Shown piece after piece: positions 24,992 to 33,891 of a stretch of DNA of 33,929 nucleotides. The number at the start of each line of letters is the position of its first letter. The first letter of the stretch is position 1. Origin of the DNA: Bacteroidales bacterium (lineage in GTDB: Bacteria > Bacteroidota > Bacteroidia > Bacteroidales > UBA7960); assembly GCA_007129355.1 (NCBI GenBank), contig SKVR01000001.1, positions 1 to 33,929 of the forward strand. The letters are read 5' to 3'. The notes beneath the pieces were generated by a model, which was given only the letters and a program-made list of their open reading frames with translations, searched no databases and was not told the origin of the DNA. A program made the position numbers and the translations under genes.

Positions 24992-26281
24992 TCAGCTTTG
25001 CCGGAGAAATTCCTGGTAAATTTCTTTTACCTTTTCTCCCGCCTGATCCCATTTGATATTATCTACTTCTTCCTTTCCATATTTCTTAAAGGTTTCAGGA
25101 AGAGCATTGTAATGCAGCAAACCATAGATGGCATCTGCCATGGCATCAATATCCCAGAAATCGACCTTGATGGCATGTTTAAGCACTTCAGCCACACCCG
25201 ATTGTTTAGAAATAATAACCGGAACATTTGATCTCATTGCCTCCAATGGGGAAATACCAAAAGGCTCTGATACAGAAGGCATTACATAAACATCACTTAT
25301 GGCAAACATCTTATCCACATCATCGCCCTTAAGGAATCCTGTAAAATGAAACTTGTTGGAGATTCCGAGTTTGGCTACCCTTCTGATCATTTTATTGAGC
25401 ATATCGCCACTGCCTGCCATAACAAAACGAACATTATCGTCGCGCTGCAGCACCTTATAGGCCGCTTCAATAAAATACTCAGGTCCTTTCTGAAAAGTTA
25501 TACGACCCAGGAAAGTGACGATCTTTTCATCAAGATGTCTTTTGATTTCCAGGTCCTTTTCTGTTTGTGGGGGCTCAACACCATTATGAACAGTAACAAC
25601 TTTGTCGGGATGAATTCCATATCGGTTTATAACGATACTCCTGGTCATATGGCTCACGGCAATTACCTTATCGGCAGCTTCCATTCCGGCCCGTTCAATA
25701 TTGTATACCTGCTTATTAACACTTTCTCCTGATCGGTCGAACTCAGTGGCATGCATATGCACGACCAGAGGTTTTCCGGTAATCCTTTTGGCTTCTTTAC
25801 CTGCCATATAGGTTAGCCAGTCATGTGAGTGAATAAGGTCAAAATCGTGCTCACGAGCTATGGAAACGGCAACCATTGCATATCTTTTCACTTCCTCGAG
25901 CAGATTTTTCCCGTAACCTCCGGAAAACTCAAACTTACTGGAGTGAATACTGCCCTTTTCGGCAGTAAATCCTTTTTGGGTATTTTCAATGATGCGGAAA
26001 TATTCTTCTTCTGTGGCATAGGGAACCAGCTGTGAATCCACTTCTAAATAAGACATTTTATCAAGGTATTCTTTGAAAACTTCGTCCTGAATATCGATGG
26101 ATATGTCGCTGGCATTTACCAGGCGAATACTACCGGGTTTTTCGTCGCCATATGCTTTAGGCACCACAAAAATCAAATCAACACCGCATTTTAACAAGGC
26201 CTTGGTAAGACCATAACTTGCGGTACCCAACCCCCCTGAGATATGAGGCGGAAATTCCCATCCAAACATTAAAACCTTCAT
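24992..26281 (-). CDS. GT4 family glycosyltransferase, probable alpha-glucan synthase
   Basis: A 429-residue GT-B glycosyltransferase. The N-terminal MKVLMFGWEFPPHISGGLGT is the nucleotide-sugar glycine loop typical of glucan-synthase-like GT4 proteins; HSHDWLTYMAGK follows, then VSHMTRSIV and KVVTVHNGVEP in the middle. In the C-terminal domain GRITFQKGPEYFIEA and the motif SEPFGISPLEAM with Glu339/Glu347 (EX7E) mark the donor site. Position between debranching enzyme and GH57 amylase suggests alpha-1,4-glucan or maltose-1-phosphate synthesis, but the donor (ADP- or UDP-glucose) cannot be read. It starts 42 nt after the debranching gene. A second synthase, GT3, lies in the same locus. Confidence 0.85.
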   Translation of the reverse strand: MKVLMFGWEFPPHISGGLGTASYGLTKALLKCGVDLIFVVPKAYGDEKPGSIRLVNASDISIDIQDEVFKEYLDKMSYLEVDSQLVPYATEEEYFRIIENTQKGFTAEKGSIHSSKFEFSGGYGKNLLEEVKRYAMVAVSIAREHDFDLIHSHDWLTYMAGKEAKRITGKPLVVHMHATEFDRSGESVNKQVYNIERAGMEAADKVIAVSHMTRSIVINRYGIHPDKVVTVHNGVEPPQTEKDLEIKRHLDEKIVTFLGRITFQKGPEYFIEAAYKVLQRDDNVRFVMAGSGDMLNKMIRRVAKLGISNKFHFTGFLKGDDVDKMFAISDVYVMPSVSEPFGISPLEAMRSNVPVIISKQSGVAEVLKHAIKVDFWDIDAMADAIYGLLHYNALPETFKKYGKEEVDNIKWDQAGEKVKEIYQEFLRQS

Positions 26282-26323
26282 TTCTTATCCTTATTAATTG
26301 TGCGCTTTATTTAAAACCTGCTT

Positions 26324-28267
26324 TTATTTTTTACTTTTCGTTATCATGTCATTTATTCTGAGCAACTCCGCCACGTTGGCCGAAAAGGAGATGGCCCCCC
26401 TGCTTTGGTGGGGTGGATCACCTTCATACAATTCAGATATGGTTCCGATACCATCATCGGTCATATCTTCCTGGAAGTTATCATATATTTCCTGAAGGAA
26501 ATCTAAAACACTTTCTTTATAGATTTTCAAATATGCATCAGCAAAATGGCCCAGCAGCCATGGATAAACCGTTCCCTGATGGAGAGCAATATCCCTTTTC
26601 ATTTCATTGCCTTTGTAGCGGCCTTTGTAATAAGGATCGTCAGGAGAAAGAGTACGTAATCCTTTGGGTGTAAGAAGATTCTTTAAAACAGTATCAAGAA
26701 TATGTCGCGAAATAGAGGCTGATACCGGGCTATAGGGCAACGAAGCTGCTATAACCTGGTTCGGACGAACGCTCCACTCTGCCTGATCCACAGCCACGTA
26801 ATCGGCTAAATAACCTTTTTCTTCGTTCCAGAAAACCTTTTCAAACGACTCCGGTATTTTATCGGCTATGGATTTCCATTTGGCAGTGAAAGACTTGTCT
26901 TGAGCAAGTTTTGCAAGCTCAAGGGCAAACATAATAGCATTATACCATAGCGCATTTACTTCAACCACATATCCGTACCGCGGGGTAACAGGATTTCCGT
27001 TAACTATAGCATTCATCCAGGTTACAGCAGGGTGATCTTCATTGATATAAAGCAAACCATTATCATCCATCTTCAACAGATGATTACCGTTTTTATAACT
27101 TTCAAGAATAGTTTTGATTGCATTGCCATATAATTTCCAGGCTTTAACCTGATCTTTTCCCTGGCAACAGCATTGCTGAATTGCCCAAACAAACCATAGT
27201 GATGTATCAGCAGAATTAAAGCGGGTACTTTCTCCTCTTCCTGTTTCAGGGAAAAACGGGCCAACCATCTGGCTGACCATTGTATCTAGAACATTCCGGC
27301 AGGCTTCATCATTTCCTTTGGCCAGAGATAATCCCGGAAGTGACATAAAAGTATATCTTCCTACCCTGTCGTACCAGGGATAACCTGCGATAATGTCTGT
27401 TTGCCCATCATGATGATAAAAAAACTGCTCGGCAGAATTAAGCAAACAATTTTGATATGAATTCCTTGGTGTGCGTAATTTTAATTCATAATTGAAGTTT
27501 CTGGAAATAAGGGTGGGTTTGATTTCCTGTGTACCGGCACAGAAGATCACACTCTCCCCTTTTTTGATGGGAAACTCAAAGAAGCCCGGCACATAAAGAT
27601 CCTCAAGATACTCATAACCACGATCCTTTTCATGAAAATACTCCAGATCATTATACCAGTCAGGTGAATGAACATACTCAACTTTTGATTTTGAAAACTG
27701 CATAAACAGCGGAGAGTAACCGTCATACATGCGTGTTTTTATACCATTGGGCACATTCTCATATTTGGTATCCAGATAAATATTCTTTTTGCTCAGGCTA
27801 TGGATATTTCTGAAAGCCAGAAATGGTTTAATTCGAAGAGTTGTGTTCGACTGTGCCTCAACCAGAGTATAACGTATCATTACCTTTTCTTCCTCGGTTA
27901 CAAACAGGGTTTCCTTTGTTAAAACAACCCCACCGACCCGGTAAGTTACTTTCGGGATGAAATCAGCTGAAAAATCTCTGACATATTTATGACCCTTGGG
28001 ATTATAGGTATTAGGGAAACGATTGATTCCAATATTGAATTCAGCATCACGTTGAATGATGGTTTCATCCAGTTTGGAAAGCAGAACGTGGACGGTGTTT
28101 CCCAGTAAAGGCTGATGGCAGATCAATAGCCCGTGATACTTGCGGGTATTGCATCCTATTATGGTATTACATGAAAAGGCACCTGCACGGTTGCTGCGAA
28201 GCATCTCTTTGGGCAGAGAATATTCCAGGTTAATAAGTTGAGTTTTGTCAAATTTTATGAAGCCCAT
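26324..28267 (-). CDS. Glycogen debranching enzyme (GH133, amylo-alpha-1,6-glucosidase type)
   Basis: A 647-residue enzyme that cleaves alpha-1,6 branch points. The N-terminal domain has SNRAGAFSCNTIIGCNTRKYHGLL (family hallmark NTRKYHGLL at 40-48). The (alpha/alpha)6 part shows YPWYDRVGRYTFMSLPGLSL, the acidic motif FNSADTSLWF with Asp354, VRPNQVIAASLP, HQGTVYPWLLGHF and a terminal GTISELYEGDPPHQSRGAI with Glu612. These are the conserved motifs of bacterial GDE-like enzymes. The family also holds related (alpha/alpha)6 hydrolases, but neighbours support glycogen work. First gene of the operon, with a -7 box candidate at 28328-28335. Confidence 0.93.
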   Translation of the reverse strand: MGFIKFDKTQLINLEYSLPKEMLRSNRAGAFSCNTIIGCNTRKYHGLLICHQPLLGNTVHVLLSKLDETIIQRDAEFNIGINRFPNTYNPKGHKYVRDFSADFIPKVTYRVGGVVLTKETLFVTEEEKVMIRYTLVEAQSNTTLRIKPFLAFRNIHSLSKKNIYLDTKYENVPNGIKTRMYDGYSPLFMQFSKSKVEYVHSPDWYNDLEYFHEKDRGYEYLEDLYVPGFFEFPIKKGESVIFCAGTQEIKPTLISRNFNYELKLRTPRNSYQNCLLNSAEQFFYHHDGQTDIIAGYPWYDRVGRYTFMSLPGLSLAKGNDEACRNVLDTMVSQMVGPFFPETGRGESTRFNSADTSLWFVWAIQQCCCQGKDQVKAWKLYGNAIKTILESYKNGNHLLKMDDNGLLYINEDHPAVTWMNAIVNGNPVTPRYGYVVEVNALWYNAIMFALELAKLAQDKSFTAKWKSIADKIPESFEKVFWNEEKGYLADYVAVDQAEWSVRPNQVIAASLPYSPVSASISRHILDTVLKNLLTPKGLRTLSPDDPYYKGRYKGNEMKRDIALHQGTVYPWLLGHFADAYLKIYKESVLDFLQEIYDNFQEDMTDDGIGTISELYEGDPPHQSRGAISFSANVAELLRINDMITKSKK

Positions 28268-28327
28268 AACTAATAAAAGTTAATGAAGAAGTATTATACG
28301 AATAATTGAGCCGGGGTAGATTTTTTA

Positions 28328-28335
28328 CAAAATTA
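28328..28335 (-). promoter_or_regulatory. Candidate -7 box of the glycogen operon
   Basis: On the minus strand TAATTTTG (28335-28328) matches TAnnTTTG and would start transcription about 54 nt before the debranching gene. No -33 element at the right distance is evident. The rest of the 264-nt gap (28268-28531) is AT-rich with no coding sequence or clear hairpin. Confidence 0.3.
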
Positions 28336-28531
28336 ATCATTTTTTCAATGTTAATATCCCTATATGATTGATTTAAAAATAAATTTACACTAATAAAAAT
28401 AAAATAAACACAGATATAAAATCCTTCATAAACAGGTGAATGCATAAAGCACAAAATCGGTTTTTGTGACAAATCCGCATAGCTGTAAGAGAAAGTGAAA
28501 CAAGGGTGAAGGAAGAAAAAGAAAAAAATGA

Positions 28532-29689
28532 TTATAAATTCTCAAATAAAATCAGAAAGCTGTCTGGAAAATCAGCTTTTCTTAATTCATCGCGGTAAAT
28601 TTCCGCTTCAGATCTTTCGGAAAACATGCCCAGAATCAACCTGAAGAGTTTTCTGCTGTTTACCTGCGAAATATCAATAAATACCGGTGTCTGATATTTT
28701 TCATGATATGCTTTAGCTAGTTCTTTAAGATTATGATGGTTATAATAACTGGCAACCTGAACACCAAAACCCGCAGGTATTACACCTTTAAGCAAGTGAT
28801 CATAAGTACCCGTTTGAAGGGATTCAATTTTTGCGGTTTCTTTAGCCGGGCGCGGTTCCTTATTACCATTAACTTCTGTTAAAACCTGTGAAGATTCTGC
28901 TTCAGAAGTCATCTGGACATTAACAGATGTTTGTGTTTCTGGTTTTTCCTGAGTTATTACCACATCATCTGGCCTGTTAAAAAAATCTGCAATATTGATT
29001 TCACGCCGTGGAGTCTGATGTTCTGATGTGATTTTTTCTGCAAAAGAATTAGGCTGTGAAATCAATTCCTGATAATGAGTAACTAATTTATGATCCGGCA
29101 GATAACCACGTCCGGTTTCCATGTTTCTTGCAGCCATTTCAGTTTCTCCCAAATGGTATAAAGTTACCCCTCTGTACAAATAGGCTTCATAGAAGTCCGG
29201 ATTCAACCGCAATGCAATTTCAAAATCCTGCAAAGCTCTTTGGAAGTTTTCCAGGCTCAGATAAACTTTGCCTCTCTGAAAAAAGGCAACATAATCGGGA
29301 TTCATGTGAATTGCAACAGAAAGATCATCAAGAGCCTGATGATACTCACTTCGCCAATAGCGTGCTACCCCGCGAAAATAATGTGCCTGATCTGAAAATG
29401 CAGGGTCAAGTTCAATGGTAATGGTAAGGTCGCGAAGAGCATTTGTGTAATCGCCCTGTTCAATATGAGACAGTCCCCTGTAAAGAAATGCTTCGGCAAA
29501 AATGGGATTAATCTCAATGGCTTTACTGAAAAAGGCTTCAGCCTTTTTAAAGTCTTCATTTAGTCCGGCTCTGATACCTTCATTAAATTCAGCCCTTGCC
29601 TGCTCCATTTGCTGAATTGACGGTGGCTGCGCATTAAGGAGATTAAAGGAAAGTAAGAAAACAGGTAAAGCAAAAAGTCCTAATTTCAT
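28532..29689 (-). CDS. Exported TPR protein with C-terminal SPOR domain
   Basis: A 385-residue periplasmic or outer-envelope protein. Residues 1-20 are a signal peptide ending LLNA/QPP. Residues about 34-200 contain about five tetratricopeptide repeats, e.g. AEAFFSKAIEINPIFAEAFLYRG and ALQDFEIALRLNPDFYEAYLYRG written here only by their ends (AEAFF to LYRG at 50-72; ALQDF to LYRG at 152-174). A low-complexity linker (about 215-300) leads to a SPOR domain (about 308-385) with GFGVQVASYYN, FIDISQVNSRKLFRLILGMF and RDELRKADFP. SPOR domains bind denuded peptidoglycan at division sites, so the protein is likely a cell-wall scaffold; its protein partner is unknown. It lies between the sensor gene and the glycogen operon; -7 candidate at 29728-29735. 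Confidence 0.85.
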   Translation of the reverse strand: MKLGLFALPVFLLSFNLLNAQPPSIQQMEQARAEFNEGIRAGLNEDFKKAEAFFSKAIEINPIFAEAFLYRGLSHIEQGDYTNALRDLTITIELDPAFSDQAHYFRGVARYWRSEYHQALDDLSVAIHMNPDYVAFFQRGKVYLSLENFQRALQDFEIALRLNPDFYEAYLYRGVTLYHLGETEMAARNMETGRGYLPDHKLVTHYQELISQPNSFAEKITSEHQTPRREINIADFFNRPDDVVITQEKPETQTSVNVQMTSEAESSQVLTEVNGNKEPRPAKETAKIESLQTGTYDHLLKGVIPAGFGVQVASYYNHHNLKELAKAYHEKYQTPVFIDISQVNSRKLFRLILGMFSERSEAEIYRDELRKADFPDSFLILFENL

Positions 29690-29727
29690 AGCAGAAGTAT
29701 TACATGAGCTTATGGCATAAATCCATG

Positions 29728-29735
29728 CAAAATTA
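29728..29735 (-). promoter_or_regulatory. Candidate -7 box of the TPR-SPOR gene
   Basis: On the minus strand TAATTTTG (29735-29728) matches TAnnTTTG, giving a start about 32 nt before the ATG at 29689. The -33 position would fall inside the end of the sensor gene and shows no TTTG, so confidence is low. Confidence 0.28.
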
Positions 29736-29754
29736 AGGATTTCTTTGGCCCATG

Positions 29755-32127
29755 TTAATTTTGTCTCTGCATTTCCCGGATTTTTTTCTTCAGGACATCT
29801 ATCTCTTGCTTATATTGCTCAACCTGGTTTTTACTTTCAGTAATATTGTAAGCAATTTTAAAAATCTTGTAAACATTCCCGTTCTGGTTCAGGATGGGTG
29901 CATAAGTTTCATCGAGCCAGAATAAGGTACCTTTTATATCCACTTTCACTCTTTGATTTCTAATCTTTCCATTCATGAGATCTTCCCAGAATCGGTCGTA
30001 GTTTTCTTTCTGATCGGGTGTAAGAATGAGTTTATCAGAATGGTGCGTACCGATAGCATCCCTTCGCGATAATTGCAGAAGCCCGAGGTACGAATCGGAA
30101 ATATTAATAATCTTTTTCTGAAGGTCATACTCAATGGTATAGCTTGATGAGTCGAGTGCATTGAGAATCCCTTGCATTTCTGCTGCCTTACGGGCGATCT
30201 CTTCCTGAGTGGCATTAAGTTCTTCCATATTTTGCCTCATCTCTTCTTCCTGGGCTTTCATTTCTTCGGCCTGCTGCTGCGATACTTCCAGTAATGCAGC
30301 AGTTTTTAAATTGATTTTAAGGGAAGAAACGGTAGCAGCCAAACTTTCACCTATCCTTTCAATGAATTCAATCTGGTAGGGTTTAAAACCATTGAAAGTG
30401 GCCACTTCAATGATCCCGTATACCTTTTCGTTATAAAGCAATGGCGCAATTATTAGTGCATTGGGGTTTTCATCGCCTAACCCGGATGTGATTCTGATGT
30501 ATGATTGCGGAATATCCGTCATATAAATGGTTTTGCCCTCAAGGTAGCAGGTTCCTACAAGTCCTTCACCGGGCTCAATTACTTTCTCCTGGTATTTTTT
30601 CCTGTCATAAGCATAACAACCTTTCAGTTCAAGATACCTGTGATGTTCTTCGTCATCGTTGAGAATAAAGAGTCCGCCCTGGTTGGCATCAAGATATTTC
30701 ACCAGATTCCTGATGACTTCAAATGCCAGATCTTCCAGATTATCATTATAATTACGAAGGATTTCAGCAAACTTAGCATAACCTTCAGTTGCCCAATTGC
30801 GAATTCTTGTTTCTTCCTGCCGTGCTTTCTCCTCTTGTCTGGCTTTTTCAAGGTCATTCTGCATCTCCTGCATAGATTGCCCCAGTACATCCTCCTCACT
30901 TAACAGATGCAGCTCTGCATCAAGGTTACCCTTGCCTATTTCTGAAGCAAACTTAGTTTTTTCAAGCAAACCTGTAATGGATGTATTGAAAGCCTCCGCC
31001 ATTTCCTGCAATTCATCTTTGGTTGAAATATCAAGAATCATGGATTTGTCAATCTGACCTTTGGCAAGCTTTTTCATAAGGCCGGTAATTTTCCTTATGG
31101 GTTTGGATATTTTCTTTGCCAGCAATGAAATCACAAACGCCAAAATCAACAACCCGACAATACCGATCAAAATGGAAATAATAAAGTGGGTGCGGGCTTC
31201 TTCACGAATATGTTTTACCGGCACTGCCATACCCATTGCCCAGGGAGTTTGAGTTTGGCCAACAAAAACAGGTGCAAAAGAGTAATAATAGTATTCATTT
31301 TTTTCTTTATTGCTGGTAAAGCTGAATGCTTCGCCCCGGCCTATTCTTTCCATAATCCGGTGCTCATCATTATCATTCAGAAGATTTGTAGTTAAAGGTT
31401 GTTCAAGAAAACTTGTTACCGGATGTGCAGCATATAAACCTTTGTGCGATACCAGAAAAGCATATGAATCATCAAAAGGGCTTATATCAGATATCATCTG
31501 TTGCAAACGGGCCAACGTAATATCGAGCCCCACCAGACCAATGTAATTATTATTGTGAAACATGGGAACGGTAAAGGTTGTCATTAGGGTAGTGCCGGTG
31601 GCTCCTTCTTCCAGTTGATCTGGATAAGGCTCCCAAATCATTTCCTTTCCCGAATTCCTGGCCATAGCATACAAAGGGGGATCACCATCCAGGCTGCGCT
31701 CCAGCTCCTGATAACCTATATCACCATTTTTCCGAAAATGATAATTCAGGAAACGCCCGTGCGGTAATGACCAGTCAGGGTTGATGTGTGAATATTCCCA
31801 GCTATCCCATAATGCATAGAAGTGCGGATTGTTTTCAAAAACCTTTCTGTACATTTTAACAAAAAGGGGATTCCAGGTGTTCTTCGGCAATTCCTTATGC
31901 ACATCAAACACCTGCGCCAGAGTGCGCACCACTGCCATATCCTCACTGAATGAGTTGCTTATATTCTCAGCATAATTGGCAGCATATCCATTAACAATCT
32001 CAGATGTGTCGCGAAGTGCCCGCTCACGGTTTTTTAAACTTATATAACCTATGGCAGCTGCAAAAACTACCACCGAAAGAAACAGTACATACAATTGCAG
32101 CTTTTGACCAATTTTCAGATTTTTCAT
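29755..32127 (-). CDS. Membrane sensor: Cache-HAMP-GAF-PAS protein without recognised output domain
   Basis: A 790-residue inner-membrane receptor. Transmembrane segment 11-31, periplasmic double-Cache sensor about 35-310 (FTVPMF, YIGLVGLDITL, SYAFLVSHKGLYAAHP), second transmembrane segment 314-337, HAMP about 338-395, a GAF domain about 455-610 (NQGGLFILNDD, GLVGTCYLEGKTIYM, APLLYNEKVYGIIEVATF), a coiled coil 612-650 rich in Glu/Gln, a PAS domain about 650-765 and a short terminal coiled coil. There is no histidine kinase, methyl-accepting signalling, GGDEF or EAL motif. It presumably passes a signal through protein contact. The ATG at 32127 is preferred over an in-frame TTG at 32163. No companion regulator is next to it. 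Confidence 0.85.
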   Translation of the reverse strand: MKNLKIGQKLQLYVLFLSVVVFAAAIGYISLKNRERALRDTSEIVNGYAANYAENISNSFSEDMAVVRTLAQVFDVHKELPKNTWNPLFVKMYRKVFENNPHFYALWDSWEYSHINPDWSLPHGRFLNYHFRKNGDIGYQELERSLDGDPPLYAMARNSGKEMIWEPYPDQLEEGATGTTLMTTFTVPMFHNNNYIGLVGLDITLARLQQMISDISPFDDSYAFLVSHKGLYAAHPVTSFLEQPLTTNLLNDNDEHRIMERIGRGEAFSFTSNKEKNEYYYYSFAPVFVGQTQTPWAMGMAVPVKHIREEARTHFIISILIGIVGLLILAFVISLLAKKISKPIRKITGLMKKLAKGQIDKSMILDISTKDELQEMAEAFNTSITGLLEKTKFASEIGKGNLDAELHLLSEEDVLGQSMQEMQNDLEKARQEEKARQEETRIRNWATEGYAKFAEILRNYNDNLEDLAFEVIRNLVKYLDANQGGLFILNDDEEHHRYLELKGCYAYDRKKYQEKVIEPGEGLVGTCYLEGKTIYMTDIPQSYIRITSGLGDENPNALIIAPLLYNEKVYGIIEVATFNGFKPYQIEFIERIGESLAATVSSLKINLKTAALLEVSQQQAEEMKAQEEEMRQNMEELNATQEEIARKAAEMQGILNALDSSSYTIEYDLQKKIINISDSYLGLLQLSRRDAIGTHHSDKLILTPDQKENYDRFWEDLMNGKIRNQRVKVDIKGTLFWLDETYAPILNQNGNVYKIFKIAYNITESKNQVEQYKQEIDVLKKKIREMQRQN

Positions 32128-32376
32128 TTTCACAATTTCAGGTTTTGTATTGGCAAAAAACAATACTGTGGAAAACTCTTATTGTCATATACGTAGTTTA
32201 GACAAACAGGTTATACTACACACGAAAATCAGGTAAATATAATTCACTTTTGCATAAATGGCATACCTTTGATCAACAGTAAATTATAAGGAAACAGGAA
32301 AGAAAAATCAACTGATGTGATAATGCTTCAACAGCCCAAAAAATTCAAACTAAACCCCAAAAAAGTTATAAACAAC

Positions 32377-33222
32377 TCATAAGTTAATTTCAGAATTAAT
32401 TAACTCAATGATTCGGGATGAGATTTTATGGTAATATCTTTTGTGTTCAAAACCCTTTATCCACTGCACACCGTTAATGGTATTGGAAAGAAACACCTCA
32501 TCAACGTCCAAAAGGTCTTCAGGCAGAAGGGAACACTCATGAATACTATACCCTTCCCGGGAAAGAACGGAAAGTAAAACGCTTCGCATAACACCTTCCA
32601 CACAACCCTGGTTAAGATCGGGAGTATGAATTCTGTTCTCCTTTACTATAAAAACATTGGAACTTGTAGCTTCGGCAATGTAGCCATCAGAATTGAGTAT
32701 CAGGGCATCATTCCAGCTTTTTTCGCGGGCAAAAACAGAAGCCAGTATGTAAACCAGAGCATTGGAGCTTTTGATGTTGCTTAAAGGATTTACCGGTTTC
32801 CTGATTTCGTCAAAAACTCCGGCTACGAGACCTTCCTTATTTAACTGATATCTTTCGGTCTTCAGAGGAAGTGACTCAATCAAAAACCCTGATTGATCAT
32901 TGTCGGGCCTGTAAAATCCCCCTGCATCACGAAATATGCTAAGCCTTAAGCGGGCTCCGGCAATATGACCGTTGGCCTGAAGCAATTCAGAAATATTCTG
33001 AGAAAAGAAATCGGGAGTGGCATTTCCGGGTAAACTGAACTTCAGTACCTGAGCAGACTTTTTCATGCGATCAAAGTGCTTTTGCATCCATAATGGTTTG
33101 CCACTGGAGCTGCGGATGGTTTCAAAAAAACCGTCACCATAACGAAAAGCTCTGTTATGATAAGGTATTTTTACATCAGGGGCAGGAACCAATTTCCCGT
33201 TAAAATTCAGATAAGTTTCCAT
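32377..33222 (-). CDS. Class IV PLP-dependent aminotransferase / aminodeoxychorismate-lyase family
   Basis: A cytoplasmic PLP enzyme of 281 residues, the usual length for the class IV fold that includes branched-chain aminotransferase, D-amino-acid aminotransferase and 4-amino-4-deoxychorismate lyase (PabC). Motifs: FRYGDGFFETIR (26-37), RLRLSIFRD (91-99), the PLP lysine in NIKSSNALVY (Lys151), AEATSSNVF (183-191) and GVMRS. The YGDGFFETIR start with ETIR and the short length resemble PabC and related enzymes more than IlvE, but the substrate cannot be set from the sequence. It begins 12 nt after the rhomboid stop, so both are probably co-transcribed. Confidence 0.85.
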   Translation of the reverse strand: METYLNFNGKLVPAPDVKIPYHNRAFRYGDGFFETIRSSSGKPLWMQKHFDRMKKSAQVLKFSLPGNATPDFFSQNISELLQANGHIAGARLRLSIFRDAGGFYRPDNDQSGFLIESLPLKTERYQLNKEGLVAGVFDEIRKPVNPLSNIKSSNALVYILASVFAREKSWNDALILNSDGYIAEATSSNVFIVKENRIHTPDLNQGCVEGVMRSVLLSVLSREGYSIHECSLLPEDLLDVDEVFLSNTINGVQWIKGFEHKRYYHKISSRIIELINSEINL

Positions 33223-33234
33223 CCTGCTATCAAC

Positions 33235-33843
33235 CTAAAAAATATTTCTGAAAAAGTCTGGTACAAATGAAGGATTAAGAGCAATGGTAAATACCACACC
33301 ATAAACTGCTCCCCAGAAATGGGCATCATGGCCAATGTTGTCTCTGCCCTGTTTTGCCATATAGGCAGAGTAAACCAGGTAGAGAATACCGAAGATCCAT
33401 GCAGGAATGGGAAAAGGAACAAAAATGAACATTATGGTACCCTGCGGATACATCATGATACTTGAAAACAAGACGGCTGCCACTGCCCCACTGGCTCCAA
33501 CGGCATTGTAAAAGTCGTTGTTTTTGTGTTTCCCGTAAGATGGTAAAGTGGAAAACAAAATTCCTCCTGCATAAAGCAGTAAGAAGTACAATGTAGCCAA
33601 TGGTCCGAAATAGATGCTGAATAGCTGCTCTACCAAAGTACCGAATGACCACAGAACAAACATATTAACCAGTAAGTGCATCCAGTCGGCGTGGATTAAT
33701 CCATAAGTAAAAAAGCGGTACCACTGCCGGTTGTGATGAATCAGATATGCATTGAACTTCATCTGATAAAATGCAGGTGCATTGTTAAACGCAATAAAGG
33801 AAGTAATAGCCGTAATAATTATAATAATGATAGTCAGACTCAT
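33235..33843 (-). CDS. Rhomboid family intramembrane serine protease
   Basis: A 202-residue polytopic membrane protein with about six hydrophobic segments. It cleaves transmembrane substrates within the membrane. Catalytic motif GASGA with Ser118, and His175 in IGHDAHFWG (His172 nearby). Conserved HADWMHLLVNMFVLWSFG (51-68) supplies His56 and Asn60 for the oxyanion hole, and the segment around YAGGILFS is typical. The core is minimal, without extra cytoplasmic domains. Substrates are unknown. It is first in an operon with the aminotransferase; the promoter candidate lies 21 nt upstream. Confidence 0.92.
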   Translation of the reverse strand: MSLTIIIIIITAITSFIAFNNAPAFYQMKFNAYLIHHNRQWYRFFTYGLIHADWMHLLVNMFVLWSFGTLVEQLFSIYFGPLATLYFLLLYAGGILFSTLPSYGKHKNNDFYNAVGASGAVAAVLFSSIMMYPQGTIMFIFVPFPIPAWIFGILYLVYSAYMAKQGRDNIGHDAHFWGAVYGVVFTIALNPSFVPDFFRNIF

Positions 33844-33863
33844 AATTTGAATATTTTAATTTG

Positions 33864-33891
33864 CAAACCTAAGTTTTTTTCATCAAACAAA
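33864..33891 (-). promoter_or_regulatory. Promoter candidate of the rhomboid-aminotransferase operon
   Basis: On the minus strand TAGGTTTG (33871-33864) matches TAnnTTTG; a TTTG (33891-33888) lies 16 nt upstream, somewhat closer than usual. Transcription would begin near 33857, leaving a leader of about 14 nt. The 17-nt core AAAAAAACTTAGGTTTG is identical to that before the GroES-like gene. Confidence 0.45.
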
